Positions 35,900 through 47,310 of a DNA stretch of 64,000 bases are shown in pieces. A program made the translations under genes and the position numbers. Under the pieces are notes generated by a model. The model worked only from the letters and a program-made list of their open reading frames with translations, was not told the DNA's origin and made no database searches. Position 1 is the stretch's first letter; the number at the start of each line of letters is the position of its first letter. Source of the stretch: Monoplex corrugatus. Its lineage: Eukaryota; Mollusca; Gastropoda; Littorinimorpha; Ranellidae. The stretch covers positions 52,035,199 through 52,099,198 of the forward strand of contig CM060307.1 in assembly GCA_030674185.1 (NCBI GenBank). Reading direction: 5' to 3'.

Positions 35900-37890
35900 A
35901 AGTTGGACAGAGATTTTTCAATCGCCTTGACTAGATCTGGGCAGAAAGATCCCCGGTCTGGCCGGGAATCGACAGATATTTTGGATGAGACAGTTAATTG
36001 AGTTCCCGTGTGCAGCATGCACACAGTGCACGGAAAATATCCCACGGCTACGAAGGAATTGTTCCTGGAAAAATGCTGTCCGAAAAAAAGAAAGATTCTG
36101 AAACTGTAAAAGGGAAACAAAAACACACAGAAAGAAGAAAGGGTGACGACGATTCACTGTGGCCACGCGCTCTCTTCGCTGAGGCCGGTTGTGACGAAAA
36201 GAAATAAAGTGACTTTTTAAGCCTACAAACAGGCCTTCTAGGATACATACAGACAATTATTTTAGTCTTTTTCCTCATGTATTATCGATTTTATCTGAAT
36301 CCAGCAATTAACTGCCCAAGATAAAATGGCAAAGATTGGAAAGTGAGTATCTTATTAACCGCCAACGAACGTTATGTCATCGCTCCTTTCCTATAATTAC
36401 ATTGTTCCAATGTCAGACTGTTTCAGATTTTTCTTTTTTAATTTTTTTTTTTATACTAATTTCTTTTCTTTTACTATAGACATCAACAAAGCAGTGTAGT
36501 CATAGAAAAAAATATCAATTCAAACACGTGGGAAAAGTATTGTTGAAATATGAACAACACACAACATTTAAACATATATAACAATATTCTAAACAGTGAA
36601 GGTTTCCATTTGACTGTCGTGTGCCAGATTCACTGGTGGCGAATGTCTTGAATCCGGAATACTGGTCATCATCGGTTGGATTCTTTGTCTTTCCTCAATG
36701 GTCTCGACTGAATTATATTAAAGTGTCAGGTCTCACCGCGAATTGCAACTCTTTATGCCTGACTCACACTGCATTGTTATTATAGAACAGGCATTATTGT
36801 TCTAAGTGTCGAATTGTCCGGGACACATAGTAATGGTAGTCTTGTGCTCAGAAGTAACTGCCTTAGATGCGAGAGATTAGTAAAACAAACACATGAAAAA
36901 AAACACTGATCAAAATTTTGTCCTGAAAAGCTTGATTATGTCAGGAAAAAAAGGAAAAGTAGTATGTGTGTATGTATTTAAAAAACCCATGCTTTGCAAA
37001 TTGAAGCGTAACTCTTGTTACGTAAGTAATTGATATATTTTACTAACATTGTTTATCTATGTCTTTTCTTCAAAATGAACAAAACAAATTTGAGAGAAAA
37101 CATCGACCCAGACGTTTGTTCTATGTATTTTCCATTTATCAACTGGCACGTGTTTATAAAGTTTGTCGTAAGACGAGTAAAAACATCGTATATTTACTTT
37201 ACGAGGGATACACTGATTAATATTTACTGTGAAACGGAAGAGTTGATCGATTTTTGTTTAAAGATCGTTTTCTCTCTATGCCTGGGAAGCGCAGTAGTTG
37301 ACGTGTCTTTGGCAGTCTTCTTTTCTGGACGTGTAAGCCTCTCCACATACACTCTCCATCATTCTCTTGGCGTTGGGTTTCTTCAGAAATGATATCAGAA
37401 GCCACGAAGACGTTTGTATTCGCATACACCGCTGCCTGTCATAATGGAAATGTGTCTAGAGAGTTGACATGAAAAAGGGAGAATATAGAAGGTCCAACCA
37501 TATCGTTGATGCATCTTGAGACTTTTTGGCGTCTGAAGACATTATGTTATTACTTGTTCAGAGCACGAGCAGTGGTGGTCTTCTTCTGCTTAGTTTCCAT
37601 TTTTCATGTTCTCCTTCTTGTTGCTATTCTCGGTGCTGTTGCTATTGTTGGGTGAGTGAGTAAAGGGAGAGACACAGAGAGAGAGGGATCAAGGATGTGA
37701 ATTTGCCTCATATGGAGAGTGAAGAGAGAGGGGGAGACACATTCACTTCCGGCCAAGAAGATTTTGTTTTTGAAAAACTCAGACACCCCAAGATTCCATT
37801 TGAAAGCAAAGCCAAGCCCAGAGTTTCCATTTTTGTCCCCACCCAAACATGAGCATTGAGAACATAACTTCAGAAGTTAGCTTTTGTTAT
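35900..37890. other. Unassigned noncoding DNA
   Basis: A ~120-codon open frame at 37030-37392 and others here match no family I know and lack splice context. Treated as chance ORFs. Confidence 0.4.
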
Positions 37891-37920
37891 GTCTTAAATC
37901 TGGTGGTTGTTAGGTGTTTT

Positions 37921-38125
37921 TAGTTTTTGTTTGTTTGTTTGTTTGTTTGTTTGTTTGTTTGTTTGTTTGTTTGTTTGCTTGCTTGTTCGCTTGATGAGGA
38001 CCAGTTGACCGAAAACGTGTGCCCGTCCTGTTTTGTTGATTGAATAATTATTATGTTTTCTCATTACATTTTCATGTGTTCTGGGCCGGATTCTATTTGC
38101 TGGAACGCTTGCAGTCACTTTTGTT
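37921..38125 (+). repeat. (TTTG)n and dispersed repeat with hammerhead-like core, copy 2
   Basis: GTTT units (37925-37980) precede CGCTTGATGAGGACCAGTTG and ACCGAAAACGTG (37989-38020). TGATGA, a short hairpin (GGACCAGTTGACC, imperfect) and CCGAAAA stand in hammerhead order. The homology to 7921-8036 extends to a TTTGCT.GAACGC..GCAGTC block at 38096-38116. The first core base is T where the hammerhead consensus has C. Confidence 0.5.
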
Positions 38126-39325
38126 CAGAGTGAAAGTCAAATTAACTTATTCCTTGGGGAAAAATAGTAAATCTGTCGACTTTTACTGTACGACAGGTGG
38201 AGTAATGGGTTCCTTTTTTTCCGTATCCTGAGCAGTCACTAGGGAGCGAAGCGTTACACACTCTTATTATGGGGACTAGCATTTTCAGGGCGGTGCCCTT
38301 CTCCTCTCTAGCTGCGTAACTTTCCCCGTCCGTGAATAGACAGGAACTGATCTGTAGCTGGATAGACTGGGCACTGTTTTCAGGCTTAGACACCAATCTG
38401 GTCATCCATCCACATGGTATCCACATCTGTTGTGCTTACTTTGGCTTTCAGGAGCGAGTTCTCCAACCTAATGCTTAATTTTCAGATAGCATCTATCGAT
38501 GTCCAGAGAACATAGATATCTGCGCTGGGGTGGCTTTAAGGTACAACTACTCCCCAGTGCGCAAACATGGGCAGAGAAGTATAGACATATAGACCTGCTC
38601 TTGCGTACGACTCAGGTGTCCTTGTGCGCAGCGCTGATGAAGTTCAAGGGAAAGGCAAAAGAACCAGTACAGTTTGGCACCAACAATATTATAGGGGGTT
38701 CCGGAACAAGGCTGAGAACAGCAGCAAACCGCCTTGGGGATCCCAGCTCCAGACTTCCGTCGTTTGCTCCTTAGTCTTATCTCTTCCCCCCTCTCCTTCT
38801 TAACGATTACTGCAAGGCAGCAGGGTTTTCTGGGTGGCATTTAACTCTAGCAAAATTCATCTTCCCTTTGAAAGGTCTTGTTTTTAATCCTGTTCAACCA
38901 CTACTCTGTCCAATCCATTTTCCATCCAGACCTGTGTTTGCATTAAAACGAGACAAGTGAGAACTCTGTTGGTTAAGTCTCTCTCCTGTGGGTAATCAGC
39001 TGAGCTAAGTGCACAACTTTACGGCTAATGCCATGGCCATTTTGGATCTAGTCCTATCACAATGTATCTCTGGTGTCAGTGAATATGGAATCTATTTCGA
39101 GCGGGAAGGTGCCATCTTCAGAAACTGAAACTGGATGGCTAAATAGGCCAACTTCTCGACCATAATTACAGACTCTTTAAATTGGACCGCCCTGTCATTA
39201 TGTTAAAATATTTAGAACATTTGCTATAGAATGCTGAGGTTATGCACTGTGGAGCGTGGTCGCCAAATGGATGGATGATTAAAATCCTTGCCCTGGCTTG
39301 AACACATACCCCCAGTCCACTCAGA
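38126..39325. other. Unassigned noncoding DNA
   Basis: No recognisable gene, SINE or tandem structure. Confidence 0.4.
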
Positions 39326-39329
39326 CGTG

Positions 39330-39512
39330 TACCTGTCCCTCTTAAATTAAGGAATGGAGAAAATAAATCCGAGAGGCAAACCTGTCCTCTTAAGGGATGG
39401 AGAAAATAAAGCAGGGAGGCAAACCTGTCCCTATTAAGGAACGGAGAAGGTAAAGCACAGAGGCAGATCTGTCCCTCTTAAAGGATGGAGAAGGTAAAGC
39501 AGAGAGGCAAAG
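39330..39512. repeat. Short tandem array, four ~45-bp units
   Basis: Units share ACCTGTCC(C)TCTTAA, then GGATGGAGAA, then AAAGCAGAGAGGCAA with 1-5-bp length differences. Confidence 0.85.
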
Positions 39513-39711
39513 GAAATAAGTACCACCTTTATAATGCCGGCGCCGAGAGAAATTCAGTCTAACACCTCATTCACCAGCCACCGATCAGATTACAGGAAAA
39601 CCGTTTACCCTGTGGCAGGTCACATGACTCTTAATTAAAAGGGGGTCGATCTGAGCTCTTCATTTCTGGCAGAGTTGTTTAGCTTCGGCAGATCTAGTTT
39701 CTTTTTACCAA

Positions 39712-39990
39712 TGTTGCGGAGTTCGGAGTTTGTTCAATAAGGAATCGTCGCTTTCGACCAAGTCCAAATGTGATCAATCAAAATCTGTCAGCAATTATCT
39801 GTCAGACTTCTGGAGCCTGCGCAAAATTCTGTGTGATGGCAAGGTCTTGAAATGGGGAGGAAAGGGGGGGGGGGAGAGAACAGGATCTATGAAACGCTAA
39901 CCTGATGTCACTAGAATTATTGAAGCTACTAATATGAGCAGCGAACAGGCCAGGTTTTAAGTTGCAAGCCAGGATCTCAGAATGTCAGAT
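39712..39990 (+). repeat. Dispersed repeat R1, copy 2
   Basis: Aligns along its length with 10243-10500. Shared landmarks are GGAGTTTGTTCAA, ..ATCTGTCAGCAATTATCTG.CAG, GGAGCCTGC.CAAAA, GGTCTTGAAATGGGGAGG and a GAACAGG..AGGTTT block. A G run lies at about 39867-39875. Confidence 0.65.
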
Positions 39991-40155
39991 GGTGAGACCA
40001 CAGGTCAGTTAATGGTCACCCGGGCTGCTGTAAAGCAAGAGTAGCCGTCAGTAGTTTTCAGCGGATTGCTGAGCTCTGTCATATCAGCGCATGACTTGTC
40101 CATCAGTCTGCACCCCAGTATTGATGTCTTGAACAAATCGTCTGTTTCTGCAGAC

Positions 40156-40156
<1 letters not shown>

Positions 40157-40201
<45 letters not shown>

Positions 40202-40233
40202 ATATATATATATATATATTATTATATATTATT

Positions 40234-40270
<37 letters not shown>

Positions 40271-40364
40271 TCGTATATATATATACATACATACATATAC
40301 ATATAGTTATGTATAGTTATATATATTATAGTTATATATACATACATAAATAGATCTTGCGTCA

Positions 40365-40444
<80 letters not shown>

Positions 40445-40472
40445 ACACTCGCGCACGCACGCACGCACGCAC
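40157..40472. repeat. Microsatellite cluster (AC)n, (AT)n, (GT)n, (CT)n, (AC)n, (ACGC)n
   Basis: AC 40159-40198, AT 40200-40231, GT 40234-40269, TATA/TACA 40273-40345, CT 40370-40407, AC 40409-40442 and CACG 40450-40475. The AC and GT runs are complementary and flank an AT core. Confidence 0.93.
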
Positions 40473-40866
40473 GCATGACATGTTGCTGTTGCTGTTGCTG
40501 TGATGATGGTATTGGTTAGTGGTTGTTGTGGTGTTGGTGGTGTGTGTTTGTGTGTGTGGCGTGGTTTATTGGATTATGTGTTCCTCGTTTTCAAAGTATA
40601 TTACTTTGTATATAATAAACATCGCAATATAACTGTACCAGTCAGAGTTTTGAACATGATAAACATAACTTTACTGGTTACTTATGAACACCATCGAGAG
40701 AACTGTCCAGCAGAGCAGCAAATTTACATGTCTGGCATTAGGTGCGCGCTGTGGAAAAAAGACTTGAAGACTCTATTCTCAAAATGGCCAGGAATAGGCC
40801 TAATCCACCCCTTCCTATCGGACCTGTTCAGGCAAAATAGCACTTGCTGGGAATGTAAGTCCTAAT

Positions 40867-40924
40867 GGACAGGGATGATCCGCCCCGTCTCATTACACCT
40901 ATAAAGGCGGGGTGGTTCCTGTCC
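40867..40924. repeat. Short inverted repeat (hairpin)
   Basis: GGACAGGGATGATCCGCCCC (40867-40886) pairs with GGCGGGGTGGTTCCTGTCC (40906-40924) with four mismatches around a ~20-base loop. A similar CCAGGAAT..CC.AATCCACCCC phrase occurs at 40787-40812. Confidence 0.6.
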
Positions 40925-41059
40925 AGAATGCTCAACCTACTGCAGGGCATGATCGTGCTGAAGCCCATTAGACGCCTAGAGGTTATCTGATGCGTGCTTT
41001 GAATGCTAGTGTCGTGTTGTTGCATGACTTCATTCCTTGCTTGTCTTTTATACTGATGA

Positions 41060-41855
41060 AATAAAATGTCGAGACAGCGAGACGTCAGGGCTTTGAAATG
41101 CTAGCAATCAGCCTGTTGGTATTGTTCAAAGCCCTGTCCATTGATTTCCAGCCATATTGTCTATTAACCATAAAAAGACTGTTGTTCACAAGGCACTGTT
41201 TCGAAGAACCGAACAGTAAAAAATACTTACACTGTGAAGAGTCATGCCGACAACGTATTTCCCCGCGGCTTTATACCCTCGGGTGTATGCTATCTTTCTT
41301 TGCCCAGTTCTGTGTGATCCCCCTTCGGTCTTCATTTCCTCACGTGTTTAATCTCTCCCGGCCGGAGTCATATGACATCAAGCGAAGTCAACTGAAGTTA
41401 GGCAAATGGAAGTCACATGAAGTTAAGCGAAGTCAAATGAGCTGAAGTCAAGGGAAACAACAACTGTCCACAATTCAGCCACACAAAAACGAAACAGTAA
41501 GCATTGTCATCCACCTCGTTCTTGGACAAAACAAATTTTAAAGATACCATTGAGACAGAATTATTGATCAGAAGAAAAGAAAAGAAATTATAAACACACA
41601 TTCTTGACAGGGACGCTTTTATAAACTAAGTCTGTATAAGTCCATGACATTTAACGGGTTTGCTACATTTAATTTCAGAAGGGCAGGTTCGCCTTGTTTT
41701 ACCCGTGGAACGTAAAAACAAATTTATCTTGCGCTCTATAGCATTATCACAGTTTGCCGCAGCAATAGCCTGTTTAGTGCTGTCACCTACTCATGCAGTT
41801 CTGGAATTGATTTCAGAATGTTATGTCTTTCTGAAAAAAAATGTCAGCGTGTATG
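41060..41855. other. Unassigned DNA with a degenerate GAAGT motif array
   Basis: Between 41366 and 41452 the words GCGAAGTCAA, TGAAGTTA and GGAAGTCA recur every ~12-22 bases. The rest is unassigned. Confidence 0.45.
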
Positions 41856-41861
41856 TGTGTG

Positions 41862-41867
41862 TGTGTG

Positions 41868-41918
<51 letters not shown>
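41862..41918. repeat. (GT)n/(GA)n microsatellite
   Basis: GT run passing into a GA run. Confidence 0.95.
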
Positions 41919-41919
<1 letters not shown>

Positions 41920-41922
<3 letters not shown>

Positions 41923-42945
41923 ACAAAATGAAAGACAGAAATGAAAAAGAATGTTCCAAGCCCTGCATGAACTCGGATTAAAAAAAAAGTAAAACATTCC
42001 ATTCAACAACAAAGCATTAGCTCCAGCAGCGGCAACAACAACAACAACAAAGAGCAGCAGCAATGGCAAAAAGTAAAACAACAAAGAAGCAAAGCCACTT
42101 TGAAGCATACGCTTCGATACGCGATTAAATGGACGAACATTAATTATTTATTCATTATGCTTTCTGTGGACTGAGTTGGAGAGAGCACTGCTTTTGTTCT
42201 GCATGTTTTGAAGTACTTGGGAGAAAATCATAAGTGTTGGACAAGCCATGACTTTCGTGAACCAGGTGTCCTTTTTTTCATGCCTCTTTCAAACATTTCT
42301 GTTGTTTCGACAAGAATCTTCCAAACTTACCTCACCCGATTTAGTGCACTTTGTTTCTGTTGTCCCCTTACACTGAAAGCTCTGTTTAAGTTACAGCGTT
42401 TCACGTGAACATATACTAGTTAAGAAGTCATATCTTTTAAACATGTAATAGTCCACATGATTAAGATTAAACCGTTTGCTTGTTGTATCGGATTGAAAGT
42501 GTAAACTGGTGTGTATGTATTATAGGTTTTTACATCTAGTTTGGTTTTGTTTTTTGTGACATTTTGCATTCCCCAGCATTCCGTGATTTTAGATTGAATT
42601 GAACTTTAAACCAGTGCTGTACTGCTAATGCCGGTAATTTGATGATATTGTCAAATGATTTGATTACAATGTAAATTCAAGTCTGACAGATAATGAATAT
42701 GCACAGTTTTATTTCATGCAAAACATATTCAAAGTATGCACTAAAAATAAAAACAATACGAAGGAAAAACACTATGATTATGCTACAGATTTCATGTTTC
42801 TTCCATCAGTAGTAAGTTCACTGTTTGAACCGTTCTGTTACTGTAGAACTGTTGCTATACGTCTGTCCTGGCGGCGCTGGGTTTGCGTGGCACCGGCTGC
42901 TAACAGCTTACGACACGAAGTTGTTACTGTTGACAGAGAGTGACA
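41920..42945. other. Unassigned noncoding DNA
   Basis: AAC/AGC trinucleotides at 42028-42065. No gene is recognised. Confidence 0.4.
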
Positions 42946-42949
42946 TGTT

Positions 42950-43340
42950 TTATAGATAATAATGATAATAATAGTAATGATGATGATAACAACAACTAAA
43001 TGATAATGATGGTGACAACAACAATAATAATGAAAATAATAAAAATAACGATAATGATTATTATTATTGCTGCTGTTGTTATATCACAATAGTAATAATA
43101 GTAAGAATAATGATAATGATAAAATTGAGTACTTGTACAGTGACTCATCTCACAGGAGCTCTGAGCGCTTCACAAAAGCATAGTTTAGCGCCAGAGGCGG
43201 ACGGACGCACGTACGTTAGATAAAATACAGCTCGACCCCTACCACTTTTATGAAAGGGACGAAGTACTAAGCACGCAATGTTAAAAAGGCAACAAAAATA
43301 AATGCAACGACCGTAGTGCACGACTGACAAAAAGTACATA
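42950..43340 (-). mobile_element. Possible L2/CR1-type 3' end with trinucleotide tail
   Basis: ATA/ATG/AAC trinucleotide mixture (42955-43125) followed by TACTTGTACAGTG..CTC..GGAGCTCTGAGCGCTTCAC. This echoes the tail and AAGCGCT block at the 3' ends of copies E, F and G read on the minus strand. No RT coding follows, so it would be a short 5'-truncated insertion. Confidence 0.4.
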
Positions 43341-43376
43341 AAATCATACGTCTTTAAAGGTACAAAGCAGTGAATA

Positions 43377-43380
<4 letters not shown>

Positions 43381-43463
<83 letters not shown>

Positions 43464-43500
43464 CACATACAACACACACACGCGCGCGCGCGCGCGCGTA
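43381..43500. repeat. (CT)n, (AC)n, (CG)n microsatellite
   Basis: CT 43381-43421, AC 43424-43480 and CG 43481-43498, in direct succession. Confidence 0.95.
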
Positions 43501-43504
43501 TACT

Positions 43505-43995
43505 AGTATGTTCGCATACATACCAAAGAAACGTATACACGCATGCATGGACATACTCGTATGTGTTAACGCACACTCAGAAAACGTGTCATCATTTATA
43601 CACATGTGCTTGCACACACACACATACATACATACACACACGCGCGCATACGCGATCGTCTACAAAATTAAGAGCCAATTTCGATAATATGATTATTTTC
43701 ACAATTTTAAGTTGTTTTTTTTCCTTTGTTGTTTTGCTTCTTTCGTTTTGTTCTGTTTTTGGCTTTGTATCTTATTTCTAAGGTATGTGTCACTTCTCTG
43801 ATTTTTAACATATTTAAAAATGTTCTCCCGAGAGAGAACTTTCGTCCTCCTATTTATTCTGTTTCTGTATTCATGTATGCAGATATCCGTTTGTTTATTT
43901 ACACTAATCCAATATATGCAAGAAGCGGTTGGTTTTCTCAATCTTTTCCAGTATCTCTTTATAAATGGGGAATAGTTTTTTTATCGAACAGAAAA
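43505..43995. other. Unassigned DNA with short CA arrays
   Basis: AC/TACA repeats at 43612-43650 and T-rich DNA at 43710-43760. No gene is recognised. Confidence 0.4.
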
Positions 43996-43999
43996 TGAT

Positions 44000-44240
44000 G
44001 TATGACTACCCGTCTGTCAGTGAGGCAAAATTAAAGATTTTCTCTGCTCCTTCCGGGTGGATATTTATCAAATTCACACCAAATATGTGGACAGTTGAGG
44101 AGTTGCAAATACATAGGCTTGGAAGGAAGGGGTCATGTTCAAGGTCACACAGACAAAAGAACTTTGCTGCAAATCAGTGCTTTTAGACAAGGTGAGTGAA
44201 CAGCACGTTGTCTTCAACTTTTTTCAAATATTTACGTATT
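44000..44240. repeat. Dispersed repeat S, copy 2
   Basis: Contains CACACCAAATATGTGGACAG, GGTCATGTTCAAGGTCACAC and GTGAGTGAACAGCAC.TTGTC blocks shared with copies 1 and 3. This repeat style, with GGTCAAGGTCAC, is common in molluscan DNA. DNA from 44245 to 44910 is unassigned. Confidence 0.55.
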
Positions 44241-44909
44241 TCACGATTGTGTGAATAATATTTTCTTCGCGATTCCCAAACGTGTATTGTATCTAAACAG
44301 TTTTCAATAGTGACTTGGAGCAGTTCCAAACCTGAATTCTTTCCAGAGCAGCTCCAGTTCGAAATCAGTTTTCTCTAAGCTGTTTATAGTCTGGTAAGTT
44401 TAATTTGGGGCAGATTCCTCGTGCGCTTATAAGTTATCTCAACTGTTCTTACAGATATCGTCAAGCTGTGTAAGCAAAACCCCTTTTCTTACAATGGTTA
44501 TCATACCATTTGTGTGAGCAGCAGTGTCATCATTAAATGACTTTGGTATACCTTGAGTCAGCCTCGCAGATGTCAGACTTTGGATGATAAAGAAACGATT
44601 CCAAGGTCATAATTACTGGAGTGTTAGAATATACATATCTCATCACAAAACCCAGATTTATGAGTGTAACGTAAATCGTATTTGGATTATTGTGTACATG
44701 TCATTTCTCAAAGATTTTTAGAACAGGCACCGTTCAACTCCACAAAAATTATCTAACAACAGTGCAGAATTTCCTTTGTTGGGTAGCCTTAGAGTGATCT
44801 GACACATTTGACTTTGTGGACTTCCTGGCACTGGGGTTTAGACTGAATAAGCTTGGTTTTGATTTTACCAGTTTCATTCATTCGTTCGTTGTTCTTTATA
44901 TATAAAATA

Positions 44910-44914
<5 letters not shown>

Positions 44915-44970
<56 letters not shown>
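44915..44970. repeat. (AT)n microsatellite
   Basis: Pure AT run of ~55 bp. Confidence 0.95.
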
Positions 44971-44974
<4 letters not shown>

Positions 44975-45059
44975 TATATATGTAAATATTTCTTTACGCA
45001 GATTTAATTAATAAACCAACAAAACAAGTGACGGGAAGTGCAATGCCAGCAGCAGTGTC

Positions 45060-46160
45060 TTAATCAAACATATAGCTGTTACTACAAGTATGAAAGGAAG
45101 GGATCACTTCATTGTTCTTGTCATAAAGAGGACACATTGTGTTCTTGCAATGGAGTGTGTTTTTGGAACTCATGCAGTGGTGTCTGTTGTTCAAGATTCC
45201 TCCTGATTTCATCCTCCTCACACAATTCATCACATCTGACCCGCTCTTCCACTGACTCTTTTCGCTTGTCATCAATCTCCATATACAATTAATCATATCT
45301 GACCCACTCTTCCACTGACTCTTTTCTCTTATCATCAATCTCCACATACAATTAATCATATCTGACCCACTCTTCCACTGACTCTTTTCTCTTATCATCA
45401 ATCTCCACATACAATTAATCATGTCTGACCCACTCTTCCACTGACTCTTTTCTCTTGTCATCAGTCTCCACATACAATTAATCATATCTGACCCACTCTT
45501 CCACTGACTCTTTTCTCTTGTCATCAGTCTCCACATACAATTAATCATATCTGACCCACTCTTCCACTGACTCTTTTCTCTTGTCATCAGTCTCCACATA
45601 CAATTAATCATATCTGACCCACTCTTCCACTGACTCTTTTCTCTTGTCATCAGTCTCCACATACAATTAATCATATCTGACCCACTCTTCCACTGACTCT
45701 TTTCTCTTGTCATCAATCTCCACATACAATTAATCATATCTGACCCACTCTTCCACTGACTCTTTTCTCTTATCATCAATCTCCACATACAATTAATCAT
45801 ATCTGACCCACTCTTCCACTGACTCTTTTCTCTTGTCATCAATCTCCACATACAATTAATCATATCTGACCCACTCTTCCACTGACTCTTTTCTCTTGTC
45901 ATCAATCTCCACATACAATTAATCATATCTGACCCACTCTTCCACTGACTCTTTTCTCTTGTCATCAATCTCCACATACAATTAATCATATCTGACCCAC
46001 TCTTCCACTGACTCTTTTCTCTTGTCATCAATCTCCACATACAATTAATCATATCTGACCCACTCTTCCACTGATTTTTTTTAACTGATTTCATGCCGCG
46101 ACTAGTGGTGGGAGGTTGAGGTGCAGGGGTAAATATGTCAAAAAATGGAGAAATGGGCAT
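45060..46160 (-). CDS. Possible repeat protein of 366 residues, uncertain
   Basis: The minus strand is open for 366 codons across the whole minisatellite. A 28-residue lead (MPISPFFDIFTPAPQPPTT...) is followed by 14 repeats of a 21-residue unit containing QWKSGSDMINCMWRL, then a 45-residue Cys-containing tail. Because 63 is a multiple of three, an open unit stays open however often it is copied, so length alone is weak evidence. Of the four recurrent variable sites two are synonymous (Leu CTG/TTG, Asp GAC/GAT) and two change residues (Thr/Ile, Met/Ile). No signal peptide or known domain is seen. It could be a lineage-specific gene, an exon, or only an open minisatellite. Confidence 0.3.
   Translation of the reverse strand: MPISPFFDIFTPAPQPPTTSRGMKSVKKNQWKSGSDMINCMWRLMTREKSQWKSGSDMINCMWRLMTREKSQWKSGSDMINCMWRLMTREKSQWKSGSDMINCMWRLMTREKSQWKSGSDMINCMWRLMIREKSQWKSGSDMINCMWRLMTREKSQWKSGSDMINCMWRLMTREKSQWKSGSDMINCMWRLMTREKSQWKSGSDMINCMWRLMTREKSQWKSGSDMINCMWRLMTREKSQWKSGSDMINCMWRLMIREKSQWKSGSDMINCMWRLMIREKSQWKSGSDMINCIWRLMTSEKSQWKSGSDVMNCVRRMKSGGILNNRHHCMSSKNTLHCKNTMCPLYDKNNEVIPSFHTCSNSYMFD
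45198..46076. repeat. 63-bp minisatellite, 14 units
   Basis: Fourteen tandem units of 63 bp, the last being diverged and the rest almost identical. Differences fall at four recurring sites (CTTGTC/CTTATC, ATCAAT/ATCAGT, CATATC/CATGTC, CCACATAC/CCATATAC). Near-identity indicates recent amplification or homogenisation. Confidence 0.97.
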
Positions 46161-46277
46161 ATTGTGTTAGAGGAGTTCTGCGAATTGGATTTTCGTTGAT
46201 TAATTCTCACTTTCATCTCGTGTGCAAGATTGGAACTGATTTGCTATCTCCCAACGCCCACCCACCCACCACCCACC

Positions 46278-46337
<60 letters not shown>

Positions 46338-46345
46338 TCACTCAC
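46278..46345. repeat. (CT)n microsatellite
   Basis: CT tract with one TTCT interruption. Confidence 0.95.
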
Positions 46346-46871
46346 TTTCTCGGATTCTCTGCCGTTGTATGGCTGCCAGCAAGGAGTGCGAACAACAGTG
46401 GGTGAAAATGAAATTATGGTCTCCAGTAAGTCATTTGCCCCACAATGCTTGTTGAAGGACTTCCGTGTACTCTGGAAAGCATGCTAACATATTACTTCAT
46501 GTAATGTCAGTGACTTCCTTCAAAATGACAGAGACGACAAGACTGTCGTCGTACTTCGTACGACTACTACTTCAGGTACAGACCAACACTCTGTCACACT
46601 CTGCTGTTGTTCCAAGTAAGTGCCCGTGGCGAGTTAACAGAGATGTGCGCGAATGTACGAACATGTTAAAGCAAATGATTTTTTCTGTATTCCCTTCTGA
46701 ACTCTTTCTGCCAACCCCGCCCAGTTTATTTTACCAGCCGAACACTCACCGAGTTTTTCAAGCTAATATTTTTCAACCTGACTATGACAGTCCAGCCACC
46801 CCTGTTCTTCGTCTACTGCTCTGCACTAACTGTACGTTCGTGTTAATGACTGCGGTAAGGACACACAGCAA

Positions 46872-47310
46872 GTGACAGTTAGCCTGCAGGATCAGATTTC
46901 AGAAAACGGTGGATCAGATGAACACACGATGATTAATGTCAGTGAATACACGATGATTAATGCCAGTGACACAGAAGCCGTGGAAATCAGTGATGTGGAT
47001 GGTGACATACAACTGAAACAGATTTTAAAAATGTGCTTCAGCAGCAAACAACAGTGAATCTGAACTTGGATACAGTAATGCAGATACCCCTGATCCCCTC
47101 AAAATACCACAAGATACTGTTGATTAGCCAGATGTCAGTACTGCAGATGTAATTGCATGTATCAGTACTGCAGATGTAATTGCATGTATCCAAGATGTAG
47201 CTCGAGATAAACGCACACTAGGTGTCAGTAGCAGAGAAAATGTAAAGGGTGATTGCAGTGGAAGCGATGAAGAGAACTGTAGTTATCTGGACCCATTGTA
47301 AGAGACAAAA
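46872..47310 (+). pseudogene. Coding-like acidic segment with in-frame duplications, unidentified
   Basis: The plus frame from 46872 reads VSLQDQISENGGSDEHTMI and an acidic stretch (SDTEAVEISDVDGDIQ). After a frame shift near 47035 it continues as SESELGYSNADTPDPLKI and STADVIACI.. to a stop near 47300. It contains two short tandem duplications whose periods are multiples of three (24 bp, EHTMINVS/EYTMINAS; 27 bp, STADVIACI twice). Acidic composition and multiple-of-three slippage suggest former coding sequence, but no family is recognised. The 46350-46870 interval upstream is unassigned. Confidence 0.3.

Noticed and set aside
37030..37392. 120-codon plus-strand ORF
   Set aside because: No domain, AT-rich codon use, no splice or promoter context; compatible with chance.
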